Shown here piece after piece: positions 57,000-64,000 of a DNA stretch of 64,000 nucleotides. The stretch comes from Orrella dioscoreae (lineage in GTDB: Bacteria > Pseudomonadota > Gammaproteobacteria > Burkholderiales > Burkholderiaceae_B), in NCBI RefSeq assembly GCF_900089455.2, contig NZ_LT907988.1, positions 4,774,001 through 4,838,000 on the forward strand. Direction: 5' to 3'. Below the pieces are notes generated by a model, which made no database searches, had not been told where the DNA came from, and saw only the letters and a list, made by a program, of their open reading frames with translations. The translations under genes and the position numbers were made by a program. Numbering within the stretch: the stretch's first letter is position 1; each line of letters begins with the position of its first letter.

Positions 57000-58586
57000 A
57001 TGTCTTTGACCGGCAACATGCTCATCGGCGCGCAAACCGTGCGCGGTGAAGGCCGCCCCCTGCATGCCATCAACCCCGCCACCGGCGAGAAGCTGGAGCC
57101 GGGCTTTCCCGCCGGCACCGCCGCCGACGTGAACCGCGCCGCCGAGCTGGCCCAGGCCGCCTTCGACGTCTATCGCAACGTGCCGCTGGAGACCCGCGCG
57201 CAGTTCCTGGAAACCATCGCCCAGAACATCCTGGACCTGGGTGATGCGCTGCCCGAACGCGCCCACCTGGAAACCGGCCTGCCGCTGGCCCGCCTGCAGG
57301 GCGAGCGCGGCCGCACCGTCGGCCAGCTGCGCCTGTTCGCGCGCGTGATCCGCGACGGCTACTTCCTGGACGCCACCATCGACCCCGCCCTGCCCGAGCG
57401 CCAGCCGCTGCCGCGCGCCGACCTGCGCCTGGCCAACGTGCCGATGGGTCCGGTCGTCGTCTTCGGCGCCAGCAACTTCCCGCTGGCCTTCTCCGTCGCC
57501 GGCGGCGACACCGCCTCGGCCCTGGCCGCCGGCTGCCCCGTCATCGTGAAGGCGCACAACGCCCACCCCGGCACCTCGGAACTGGTGGGCCGCGCCATCC
57601 AGGCCGCCGTCGCCAAGCACGGCCTGCCCGAAGGCACGTTCTCGCTGATGTTCGGCTCGGGCAACGAGATCGGCACCGCCCTGGTCGCCCATCCCGCCAT
57701 CCAGGCCGTGGGCTTCACCGGCTCGCGCCGTGGCGGCCTGGCCCTGCTGGCCACCGCCAATGCCCGCGACGTGCCGATCCCCGTCTACGCCGAGATGTCC
57801 AGCATCAACCCCGTGTTCCTGCTGCCCGCCGCGCTGGAAGCGCGTGGCGACGCCATCGCACGCGGCTTCGTCGACTCGCTGACGATGGGCGTGGGCCAGT
57901 TCTGCACCAACCCCGGCCTGGTCATCGGCATCGAAGGTCCGGCGCTGGACCGTTTCCGCGACGCCGCCGCCAAGGCCGTCGCCGACAAGGGCGCCGCCAC
58001 CATGCTGACCCCGGGCATCTTCAGCGCCTATGAAGAAGGCTCGCAAGCCCTGGCCAAGCACGGCGACGTGAAGGAAATCGGCCGCGGCGCTGCCTCCAAC
58101 CCCGCCTGCAACGCCGCCGGCCCGGTCGTGTTCTCGGCCCAGGCCGACCGCTTCCTGGCCTCGCGCGAACTGGAAGCCGAAGTCTTCGGCCCCGCCTCGC
58201 TGGTCGTCGCGTGCAAGGACCTCGCGCAGGTCAAGGCCGTCGCCGAGCACCTGGAAGGCCAGCTGACCGCGACGCTCTTCGTGGACGACGCCGACATCGC
58301 CCAGGCCCGCGAGCTGCTGCCCGTGCTGGAACGCAAGGCCGGCCGCATCCTGGCCAATGGCTACCCCACCGGCGTGGAAGTCAGCCACGCCATGGTGCAC
58401 GGCGGCCCCTTCCCCGCCACGTCCAACGGCGCCACGACCTCGGTCGGCGCCACGGCCATCCGCCGCTTCCTGCGCCCGGTCTGCTACCAGGACCTGCCCG
58501 ACGCGCTGCTGCCCGAAGGCCTGAAGCGCGAAAACCCGCTGGGCCTGCCGCGATTGGTGGACGGCACGCTGCAAGCCGGCAAGTAA
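57000..58586 (+). CDS. 2-oxoglutarate semialdehyde (2,5-dioxopentanoate) dehydrogenase
   Basis: A 528-residue aldehyde dehydrogenase of the ketoglutaric semialdehyde type. Catalytic C302 is in [10 protein letters not shown], the general base E265 is in [11 protein letters not shown], and the NAD(P) loop is [10 protein letters not shown]. It oxidises 2,5-dioxopentanoate to 2-oxoglutarate, the last step after GarD and KdgD. It follows kdgD by 116 bases. Confidence 0.9.
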   Translation: MSLTGNMLIGAQTVRGEGRPLHAINPATGEKLEPGFPAGTAADVNRAAELAQAAFDVYRNVPLETRAQFLETIAQNILDLGDALPERAHLETGLPLARLQGERGRTVGQLRLFARVIRDGYFLDATIDPALPERQPLPRADLRLANVPMGPVVVFGASNFPLAFSVAGGDTASALAAGCPVIVKAHNAHPGTSELVGRAIQAAVAKHGLPEGTFSLMFGSGNEIGTALVAHPAIQAVGFTGSRRGGLALLATANARDVPIPVYAEMSSINPVFLLPAALEARGDAIARGFVDSLTMGVGQFCTNPGLVIGIEGPALDRFRDAAAKAVADKGAATMLTPGIFSAYEEGSQALAKHGDVKEIGRGAASNPACNAAGPVVFSAQADRFLASRELEAEVFGPASLVVACKDLAQVKAVAEHLEGQLTATLFVDDADIAQARELLPVLERKAGRILANGYPTGVEVSHAMVHGGPFPATSNGATTSVGATAIRRFLRPVCYQDLPDALLPEGLKRENPLGLPRLVDGTLQAGK

Positions 58587-58645
58587 GCACGCGGCGGGAT
58601 ACGCAGACACACAAGCCCCTTGTCCCGCGCATCGCGCGGACTTGC

Positions 58646-58676
58646 AGCCCCCTTCCGCTCGAAGGGGGCTTTTTTT
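58646..58676 (+). terminator. Intrinsic terminator after the semialdehyde dehydrogenase gene
   Basis: A 10-bp stem (58646-58655 with 58661-58670), a 5-base loop and seven T. It ends the kdgD-dehydrogenase unit. The rest of the 290-base gap up to ilvD has no gene; it must hold the ilvD promoter, which I cannot place. Confidence 0.9.
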
Positions 58677-58876
58677 CATCCGGTGCATGCCATGCGCGCG
58701 GCGCGCAGCCTTGCCGCAGCACGCTTGCAAGGGATGCGCGATAATGCCGCGTTTGCCCAGAGTACGGCTCAAGAGGTTGTTCGCACGGGCGCGAGCGGGG
58801 CCTTCATTCCCTTGGCCTCCACCCCTCCGTTTCCTGTCGGCCGCCACGCGGCCGCGACACCGCCCCAGACAACAAG

Positions 58877-60736
58877 ATGCCCACTTACCGTTCCAAGACC
58901 TCCACCGCCGGCCGTAACATGGCGGGCGCGCGCTCCCTGTGGCGCGCCACCGGCATGAAAGACGAAGACTTCTCCAAGCCCATCATCGCCGTCGTCAACT
59001 CGTTCACCCAGTTCGTGCCCGGCCACGTGCACCTGAAGGACCTCGGCCAGCTCGTCGCGCGCGAAATCGAAGCCGCGGGCGGCGTCGCCAAGGAATTCAA
59101 CACCATCGCGGTCGATGACGGCATCGCCATGGGCCACGACGGCATGCTGTATTCGCTGCCCAGCCGCGACATCATTGCCGACTCGGTCGAGTACATGGTC
59201 AATGCCCACTGCGCAGACGCGATGGTGTGCATCTCGAACTGCGACAAGATCACCCCGGGCATGCTCATGGCCGCCATGCGCCTGAACATCCCCGTCATCT
59301 TCGTGTCGGGCGGCCCGATGGAAGCCGGCAAGACGAAGCTGGCCAACCCGGCCACCAAGACCATCGAATTCAAGAAGCTGGACCTGGTGGACGCCATGGT
59401 GATCGCGGCCGACCAACGCTACTCGGACGCCGACGTGGCCGAGGTCGAGCGCTCGGCCTGTCCCACTTGCGGCTCGTGCTCGGGCATGTTCACCGCCAAC
59501 TCGATGAACTGCCTGACCGAAGCGCTGGGCCTGTCGCTGCCCGGCAACGGCACCGTGGTGGCCACGCACGCCGACCGCGAACAACTCTTCAAGCGCGCCG
59601 GCCATCGCATCGTCGAGCTGGCCCGCCAGTATTACGAACAGGACGACGTGCGCGTGCTGCCGCGCTCGGTGGGCTTCAAGGCCTTCGAGAACGCGATGAC
59701 GCTGGACATCGCGATGGGGGGCTCCACCAACACCATCCTGCACCTGCTGGCCATCGCGCGCGAAGCCGAGATCGACTTCGGCATGACCGACATCGACCGC
59801 ATCTCGCGCATCGTGCCGCAGCTGTGCAAGGTCGCGCCCAACACCAACAAGTACCACATCGAGGACGTGCACCGCGCAGGCGGCATCATGGCCATCCTGG
59901 GCGAGCTGGACCGCGCGGGCAAGCTGCACACCGACGTGCCCACCGTGCACGCCCCCACGCTGAAGGACGCGCTGGCGCGGTGGGACGTCACGCTGACGCA
60001 GGACGAGGCGGTGAAGACCTTCTACCTGGCCGGCCCCGCCGGCGTGCCCACGCAGCAGGCCTTCAGCCAGGCCACGCGCTGGCCCAGCCTGGACCTGGAC
60101 CGCGCCGAGGGCTGCATCCGCTCCCATGAGCACGCCTTCTCGAAGGAAGGCGGCCTGGCCGTGCTGACGGGCAACATCGCGCTGGACGGCTGCGTGGTGA
60201 AGACCGCCGGCGTGGACGAGAGCATCCTCGTCTTCGAGGGCAGCGCCCATGTCACCGAGTCGCAGGACGAAGCCGTCGAGAACATCCTCAACGACCAGGT
60301 CAAGGCCGGCGACATCGTCATCGTGCGCTACGAAGGCCCCAAGGGCGGTCCGGGCATGCAGGAAATGCTCTACCCCACCAGCTACATCAAGTCCAAGGGC
60401 CTGGGCAAGGAATGCGCCCTGCTGACCGATGGCCGCTTCTCGGGCGGCACCTCGGGCCTGTCCATCGGCCATTGCTCGCCCGAAGCCGCGGCCGGCGGCG
60501 CCATCGGCCTGGTGCGCAACGGCGACAAGATCCGCATCGACATCCCCAACCGCAAGATCGACGTGCTGCTCTCCGACGAAGAGCTGGCGCGCCGCCGCGC
60601 GGAACAGGACGCGCTGGGCTGGAAGCCCGCCAAGCCGCGCCCCCGCAAGGTGTCGGCGGCGCTGAAGGCCTATGCCAAGCTGGTGATGTCGGCCGACAAG
60701 GGCGCCGTGCGCGACCTGTCGCTGCTGGAAGACTGA
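58877..60736 (+). CDS. ilvD: Dihydroxy-acid dehydratase
   Basis: A 619-residue IlvD of branched-chain amino acid synthesis (dihydroxy acid to 2-oxo acid). It follows the E. coli protein closely from [20 protein letters not shown] on. Fe-S cysteines are in [12 protein letters not shown] (C122) and [12 protein letters not shown]; the Cys near position 49 used by the [2Fe-2S] type is absent, so this is the [4Fe-4S] type. The link to the hexarate genes is probably only positional. Confidence 0.96.
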   Translation: MPTYRSKTSTAGRNMAGARSLWRATGMKDEDFSKPIIAVVNSFTQFVPGHVHLKDLGQLVAREIEAAGGVAKEFNTIAVDDGIAMGHDGMLYSLPSRDIIADSVEYMVNAHCADAMVCISNCDKITPGMLMAAMRLNIPVIFVSGGPMEAGKTKLANPATKTIEFKKLDLVDAMVIAADQRYSDADVAEVERSACPTCGSCSGMFTANSMNCLTEALGLSLPGNGTVVATHADREQLFKRAGHRIVELARQYYEQDDVRVLPRSVGFKAFENAMTLDIAMGGSTNTILHLLAIAREAEIDFGMTDIDRISRIVPQLCKVAPNTNKYHIEDVHRAGGIMAILGELDRAGKLHTDVPTVHAPTLKDALARWDVTLTQDEAVKTFYLAGPAGVPTQQAFSQATRWPSLDLDRAEGCIRSHEHAFSKEGGLAVLTGNIALDGCVVKTAGVDESILVFEGSAHVTESQDEAVENILNDQVKAGDIVIVRYEGPKGGPGMQEMLYPTSYIKSKGLGKECALLTDGRFSGGTSGLSIGHCSPEAAAGGAIGLVRNGDKIRIDIPNRKIDVLLSDEELARRRAEQDALGWKPAKPRPRKVSAALKAYAKLVMSADKGAVRDLSLLED

Positions 60737-61009
60737 TGCGAGGCGGGCTCGCGCCCGCCCGGCACACGAAGACCGCGCGCTCGTACCCGCCCTCCGGCAA
60801 GCGGAGGGCGGCGCGGCAACCCTGCCTGTCCTGAACAGCCCCTCCCACACGGTTGCCATACCGGTTTCCACCTATGGAACCGCAATGGGTCCCCTGTTAC
60901 GTTTCTCGTCGGCCGATACGGTCGCCCAGCAGGCGCCGGGATAACAGTTCCTGTCTTCCGCACCCCGGAACCGGGCCCACCGGCATGACGCAACCCGTTC
61001 CTTTTGCCG
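60737..61009. other. Gene-free stretch after ilvD with a hairpin
   Basis: This is the first part of the only gap longer than 300 bases (60737-61137). A 10-bp GC hairpin pairs 60787-60796 with 60802-60811 with no T-run, perhaps a weak ilvD terminator. I see no gene or clear promoter box in the rest. Confidence 0.4.
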
Positions 61010-61079
61010 CCGGGCCGCCCCAAGGCAAAAGCGGCCCCCTCGGGGGGCAGCAAGCCGAAGGCGCGGCGTGGGGGTCCAC
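61010..61079. repeat. GC-rich REP-like intergenic element
   Basis: The block starts CGGGCCGCCCCAAGGC, has a self-complementary core CCCCCTCGGGGGG (about 61035-61047) and ends GCGTGGGGG. Sequences of this pattern recur between genes in Burkholderiales, as I recall them. Only one copy is in this window, so the repeat nature cannot be shown here. Confidence 0.45.
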
Positions 61080-61137
61080 CCGGTGGGTTGTCCGGCGCAT
61101 CCCTGGATCAAAAATCTATACACCCGGAGAAGCCCCC

Positions 61138-62208
61138 ATGACACGCACCGCCCTATCCTTCACGCTTGCCGGCCTCGGCTTGGCCGCCGGCGCCGCCTCG
61201 GCCGAAACCAGCGTGACCCTCTATGGCATTGCCGACGTCAGCATCCGCTACGTCAACACCAGCGACGGCGCCACCGGCGCGGACGGCAGCCGCGTCGGCC
61301 TGGCCAACGGCGCCATCTCCAACAGCCGCTGGGGCTTGCGCGGCTCGGAAGACCTGGGCGGCGGCAACCGCGCCTTCTTCCGGCTGGAGCAGGGCTTCAA
61401 CATCCAGGACGGCCGCGCGTCCGACAGCGGCAGGACCTTCAACCGCCTGGCCTACCTGGGCCTGGACGGCCGCGAACTCGGCATCCTGACCCTGGGCCGG
61501 CAGAACACCGTCATCCAGGACCTGATGGCCGATCACTTCGATCCGCTGACCGTCGGCAACTACAACGAGAACTCCTGGTTGCCCGCCGCCATGGGGCGCG
61601 TGCGCAACGACAACACGCTGCGCTACGCGAACACCCTGGGCGGCCTGGCCATGGTGGCGTCGTGGGCCAATGGCGACAATTGGGATGACCGCAAGGCCGG
61701 CGAGCAGATGGGCGCCAGCCTGCGCTACACCGTGGGCCAGCTGGGCCTGGGCGCCGCCTACCAGCACACCCGCGCGGGCACGGACTCCAGCGCGCGCCAG
61801 CGCGTCTGGAACCTGAGCGCGTCCTACCAGTTCGACAGCGCGAAAGTGTTCGCGGGCTATTTCAACGGCCGCGACGAAACCGGCTGGGTCAACGCCGTCA
61901 TGGGCGGCACCACCACCGCCGACCTCGAGCGCAAGGACAACGGCTATTTCGCGGGCGTGACCTGGCAGGCCGGCGGAAGCTGGACGCTGACCGGCGCGGC
62001 CTATTACGACAGGAGCAAGAACATCGTCGTGGACGGCGACAAGGGCAGGCGCTACGCGCTGGTGGGCGTGGCCGAATACGCGCTGTCCAAGCGCACGCAG
62101 GTGTACGGCACGGTGGACTACAACAAGGTCAGCGACGCCGCGGGCGGCGAGATCTCCGGCCGCAGCAGCGTCGTGGGCGCGGCCCTGGGCATGCGGCACA
62201 TCTTCTGA
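61138..62208 (+). CDS. Gram-negative porin
   Basis: A 356-residue general porin of the betaproteobacterial type: a signal peptide of 22 residues (AASA|ETS), the opening VTLYGIADVSIRY and alternating beta strands ending in the aromatic residue of GAALGMRHIF, the outer membrane insertion signal. The ATG at 61138 has GGAG ahead. It forms a diffusion channel; a role in aldarate or citrate entry is possible from context. Confidence 0.92.
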   Translation: MTRTALSFTLAGLGLAAGAASAETSVTLYGIADVSIRYVNTSDGATGADGSRVGLANGAISNSRWGLRGSEDLGGGNRAFFRLEQGFNIQDGRASDSGRTFNRLAYLGLDGRELGILTLGRQNTVIQDLMADHFDPLTVGNYNENSWLPAAMGRVRNDNTLRYANTLGGLAMVASWANGDNWDDRKAGEQMGASLRYTVGQLGLGAAYQHTRAGTDSSARQRVWNLSASYQFDSAKVFAGYFNGRDETGWVNAVMGGTTTADLERKDNGYFAGVTWQAGGSWTLTGAAYYDRSKNIVVDGDKGRRYALVGVAEYALSKRTQVYGTVDYNKVSDAAGGEISGRSSVVGAALGMRHIF

Positions 62209-62243
62209 TGCCCTGCGCCGGCGCCGTCCGGTGCCGGCAACAG

Positions 62244-62272
62244 AAAAGGGCTGCAGCGAGGCAGCCCTTTTT
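62244..62272. terminator. Bidirectional terminator between porin and Bug genes
   Basis: An 11-bp stem pairs 62244-62254 with 62261-62271 around a 6-base loop, with A and T runs at the ends on both strands. It separates two convergent genes. Confidence 0.85.
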
Positions 62273-62308
62273 CACAGGCGCGGCGCAATCACCGCGCCCC
62301 CACCCTGC

Positions 62309-63292
62309 CTACTGCTGCAGCTTCAGGTTGCCGTCCTTGATGATCTTCGCCCACTTCGCCTGCTCGGCCTGCTGGAAGGTGGCGAACTCGGCCGGCGAGT
62401 TGGGCGTGTAGGCCAGGCCCAGCGCCTTCATCTTCTCGGCCACGCCGGGCTTGGCGATGATGGCGGCGATCTCCTTGTTCAGGCGCTCGACCACGGGCGC
62501 GGGGGTCTTGGCCGGCGCGTAGATGGCCTGCCAGCTGCTTACGTCGAAGCCCGCCACGCCGGCTTCCTGCATCGTCGGGACATCCGGCAGGATGTCGGTG
62601 CGCTTGGCCGAGGTCACGGCCAGTGCACGGACCTTGCCGCTTTGCACGTGCGGCAGGGCCACCAGGGCCGTTTCGAACGAGGTGGGAATCTGGCCGCCGA
62701 TCAGGTCCTGGATGGCCGGGGCGCTGCCGCGGTAAGGCACGTGCGTGAGCGAGGCGCCCGCCAGCTGCTTGAACACTTCACCCGACAGATGCTGCGAGGT
62801 GCCCTGGCCCGCCGAGCCGAAGGCGATCTTGTCCGGATCGGCCTTGGCCGCGGCCACCACGTCCTGCACCGACTTGTAGGGCTGGTTGGCGCCCACCAGC
62901 AGCACGTTGGCGATGCTGCCCAGCAGGATCACCGGCGCGAAGTCCTTGGCGGCGTCATAGTTGATGCTGGGCAACAGCGAGGGGTTGATGGCATGGGTGG
63001 CGATGGTGCCCAGCAGCAGCGTGTAGCCATCGGGCTTGGAACGCGCCACCTGGTCGGCCCCCAGCACACCGCCGGCGCCGCCCTTGTTCTCGACCAGCAC
63101 CGTCTGGCCCAGCGCCTGGCCCAGTTCCTGGGCGATGGTGCGGCCCAGCACGTCGGACGTGCCGCCCGCCGCAAAGGGGACCACCAGCGTGATGGGCTTG
63201 CCGGCAGGCCACTCGGCGGCCTGGGCGGCCGCGCCGCAGGTCGCGGCCAGGACGAGGGCGGCGCCGGCGCGGCGCAGGAAGGGAAATGCCAT
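62309..63292 (-). CDS. Bug/TctC-family periplasmic binding protein (hexarate region)
   Basis: A 327-residue Bug receptor: a signal peptide ending AQAA|EWP, then PITLVVPFAAGGTSDVLGR. AAGGAG lies ahead of the ATG at 63292. It is divergent from the GntR gene and shares operator-like sites with garD and kdgD, which suggests an aldarate such as galactarate as its ligand. No TctA/B partner is in the window. Confidence 0.9.
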   Translation of the reverse strand: MAFPFLRRAGAALVLAATCGAAAQAAEWPAGKPITLVVPFAAGGTSDVLGRTIAQELGQALGQTVLVENKGGAGGVLGADQVARSKPDGYTLLLGTIATHAINPSLLPSINYDAAKDFAPVILLGSIANVLLVGANQPYKSVQDVVAAAKADPDKIAFGSAGQGTSQHLSGEVFKQLAGASLTHVPYRGSAPAIQDLIGGQIPTSFETALVALPHVQSGKVRALAVTSAKRTDILPDVPTMQEAGVAGFDVSSWQAIYAPAKTPAPVVERLNKEIAAIIAKPGVAEKMKALGLAYTPNSPAEFATFQQAEQAKWAKIIKDGNLKLQQ

Positions 63293-63340
63293 GAACGTGT
63301 CTCCTTGTTGAGGGTGGGGCACGACTGACGCATCTTGTAC

Positions 63341-63353
63341 GTTGTCGTATGAC
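63341..63353. promoter_or_regulatory. GntR-type operator-like site upstream of the Bug gene
   Basis: GTTGTCGTATGAC lies 49-61 bases upstream of the Bug start, almost the same distance as the site before garD. It matches the TTGTCGTACGACAA pattern. Confidence 0.5.
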
Positions 63354-63435
63354 TTGATTTGCGCAAAGCATACTCGTCCCGAGCAATTCGCATCAATTTA
63401 GGGTAAATACGGGCTGCGTTTGATTTGAAGTGTTC

Positions 63436-63449
63436 TTGTTGTACGACAA
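63436..63449. promoter_or_regulatory. GntR-type operator-like palindrome upstream of the gntR gene
   Basis: TTGTTGTACGACAA is a near-perfect 14-base palindrome (6 of 7 pairs), the best of the four related sites. It lies about 105 bases before the gntR start and would allow autoregulation. Confidence 0.55.
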
Positions 63450-63554
63450 TGCCCGGCGTATTCTTGGCCTGTACATCCCTGGATGTCTCACGGCCCGGCC
63501 AGCCGCAAGCGGGCCCCGCGCTTTTTGCCACTGCTTTTTGCTAAAGTGAGCCCC

Positions 63555-64000
63555 GTGACGCCCCCTGCCCCCCAGACCTCCCCTTTTCCCCGCAAGTCGC
63601 GCAATCTCGCCCAGGCGCTCGTCGACGAGCTGACCATGCGTGTGCGCAGCGGCGCGCTTGCGCCGGGCGCCAAGCTGCCGACCGAGGCCGAGATCATGGC
63701 CGAGTTCGGCGTCAGCCGGACCGTGGTGCGTGAAGCGATCTCGCGCCTGCAGGCCTCCGGCCTCATGCAGACACGACACGGCGTGGGCACCTTCGTGAAC
63801 GGGCCCGGCACCAGCGCCCCGTTCCACATCACCGCCGACCAGCTGGAAACCCTGCATGACGTGATCGCCATGCTGGAGCTGCGCATCGGCCTGGAAGCCG
63901 AGGCCGCCGCGCTGGCGGCGCTGCGCCGTACCGACGACAACCTGCGCGCCATGCGCGAGGCCCAGGCCGCGTTCTGGCAAGCCGTGCAGGCAGGCGAGGA
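63555..64000 (+). CDS. GntR/FadR-family regulator, N-terminal part (3' end outside window)
   Basis: An open frame runs off the window end; 148 residues are seen. The GntR winged helix is clear: LAPGAKLPTEAEIMAEFGVSRTVVREAISRLQASGL, in short the motif SRTVVREAISRLQ and RHGVGTFV. An FCD-type helical domain begins with VIAMLELRIGLEAEAAALAA, placing it in the FadR subfamily that senses sugar acids or other carboxylates. The start is GTG at 63555; a GTG at 63546 is also possible. It is divergent from the Bug gene and is the likely regulator of the galactarate genes. Confidence 0.85.
   Translation, partial: MTPPAPQTSPFPRKSRNLAQALVDELTMRVRSGALAPGAKLPTEAEIMAEFGVSRTVVREAISRLQASGLMQTRHGVGTFVNGPGTSAPFHITADQLETLHDVIAMLELRIGLEAEAAALAALRRTDDNLRAMREAQAAFWQAVQAGE

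Noticed and set aside
1-64000. CRISPR arrays, insertion sequences, prophage or toxin-antitoxin genes
   Set aside because: No regularly spaced short repeats, transposase, integrase, phage structural gene or antitoxin-like pair was seen on either strand.

Overview
The window is GC-rich, densely packed bacterial DNA with short intergenic gaps and many overlapping starts and stops. Three orphan Bug/TctC-type periplasmic binding proteins, an aroK-aroB-dgt group beside a PBP1A gene, and the sets of ABC importers and LysR regulators point to a betaproteobacterium of the Alcaligenaceae (Bordetella/Achromobacter-like). That placement is inference from gene content and style; no rRNA or other taxonomic marker is present. 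I see no tRNA, rRNA, insertion sequence, prophage or CRISPR array.

Layout. 1-4558: the end of a D-2-hydroxyacid dehydrogenase, a membrane HD-GYP phosphodiesterase and an unrecognised coiled-coil membrane protein. 4778-14842: two neighbouring catabolic cassettes, each with an RraA/HMG-aldolase-like protein, a class I aminotransferase and a LysR regulator. One has a polar amino acid ABC importer, the other a Bug binding protein. 15027-16049: a DUF481 outer membrane protein.

16181-30262 is a sulfur island. It holds a sulfonate-type ABC importer with a cytoplasmic S-oxide-reductase-like molybdoenzyme, an SfnB/DszC-like flavoprotein, an SsuD-like monooxygenase, a Bug receptor and a LysR regulator. 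It also holds two direct copies of a two-gene module: a Gln-type thiol dioxygenase plus a four-domain rhodanese.

30500-44087 carries ssb and uvrA, usually close neighbours, separated by a lipoprotein hydrolase, an operon for uptake and breakdown of a probable phosphodiester (phosphodiesterase, CUT1 ABC importer, HAD phosphatase, divergent DeoR) and an MFS exporter. 44097-52901 is housekeeping: ggt, a GST, a secreted protein, dgt-aroB-aroK and mrcA.

52964-64000 is mainly a hexarate pathway. A Tat-exported SMP-30 lactonase, galactarate dehydratase (garD), 5-dehydro-4-deoxyglucarate dehydratase (kdgD) and ketoglutarate semialdehyde dehydrogenase would take galactarate to 2-oxoglutarate. ilvD, a porin, a Bug receptor and a GntR/FadR regulator cut by the window edge follow. 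Similar palindromes in the garD/kdgD and Bug/gntR gaps suggest one regulon. The only gene-free stretch over 300 bases is 60737-61137, which holds a hairpin and a GC-rich REP-like element.
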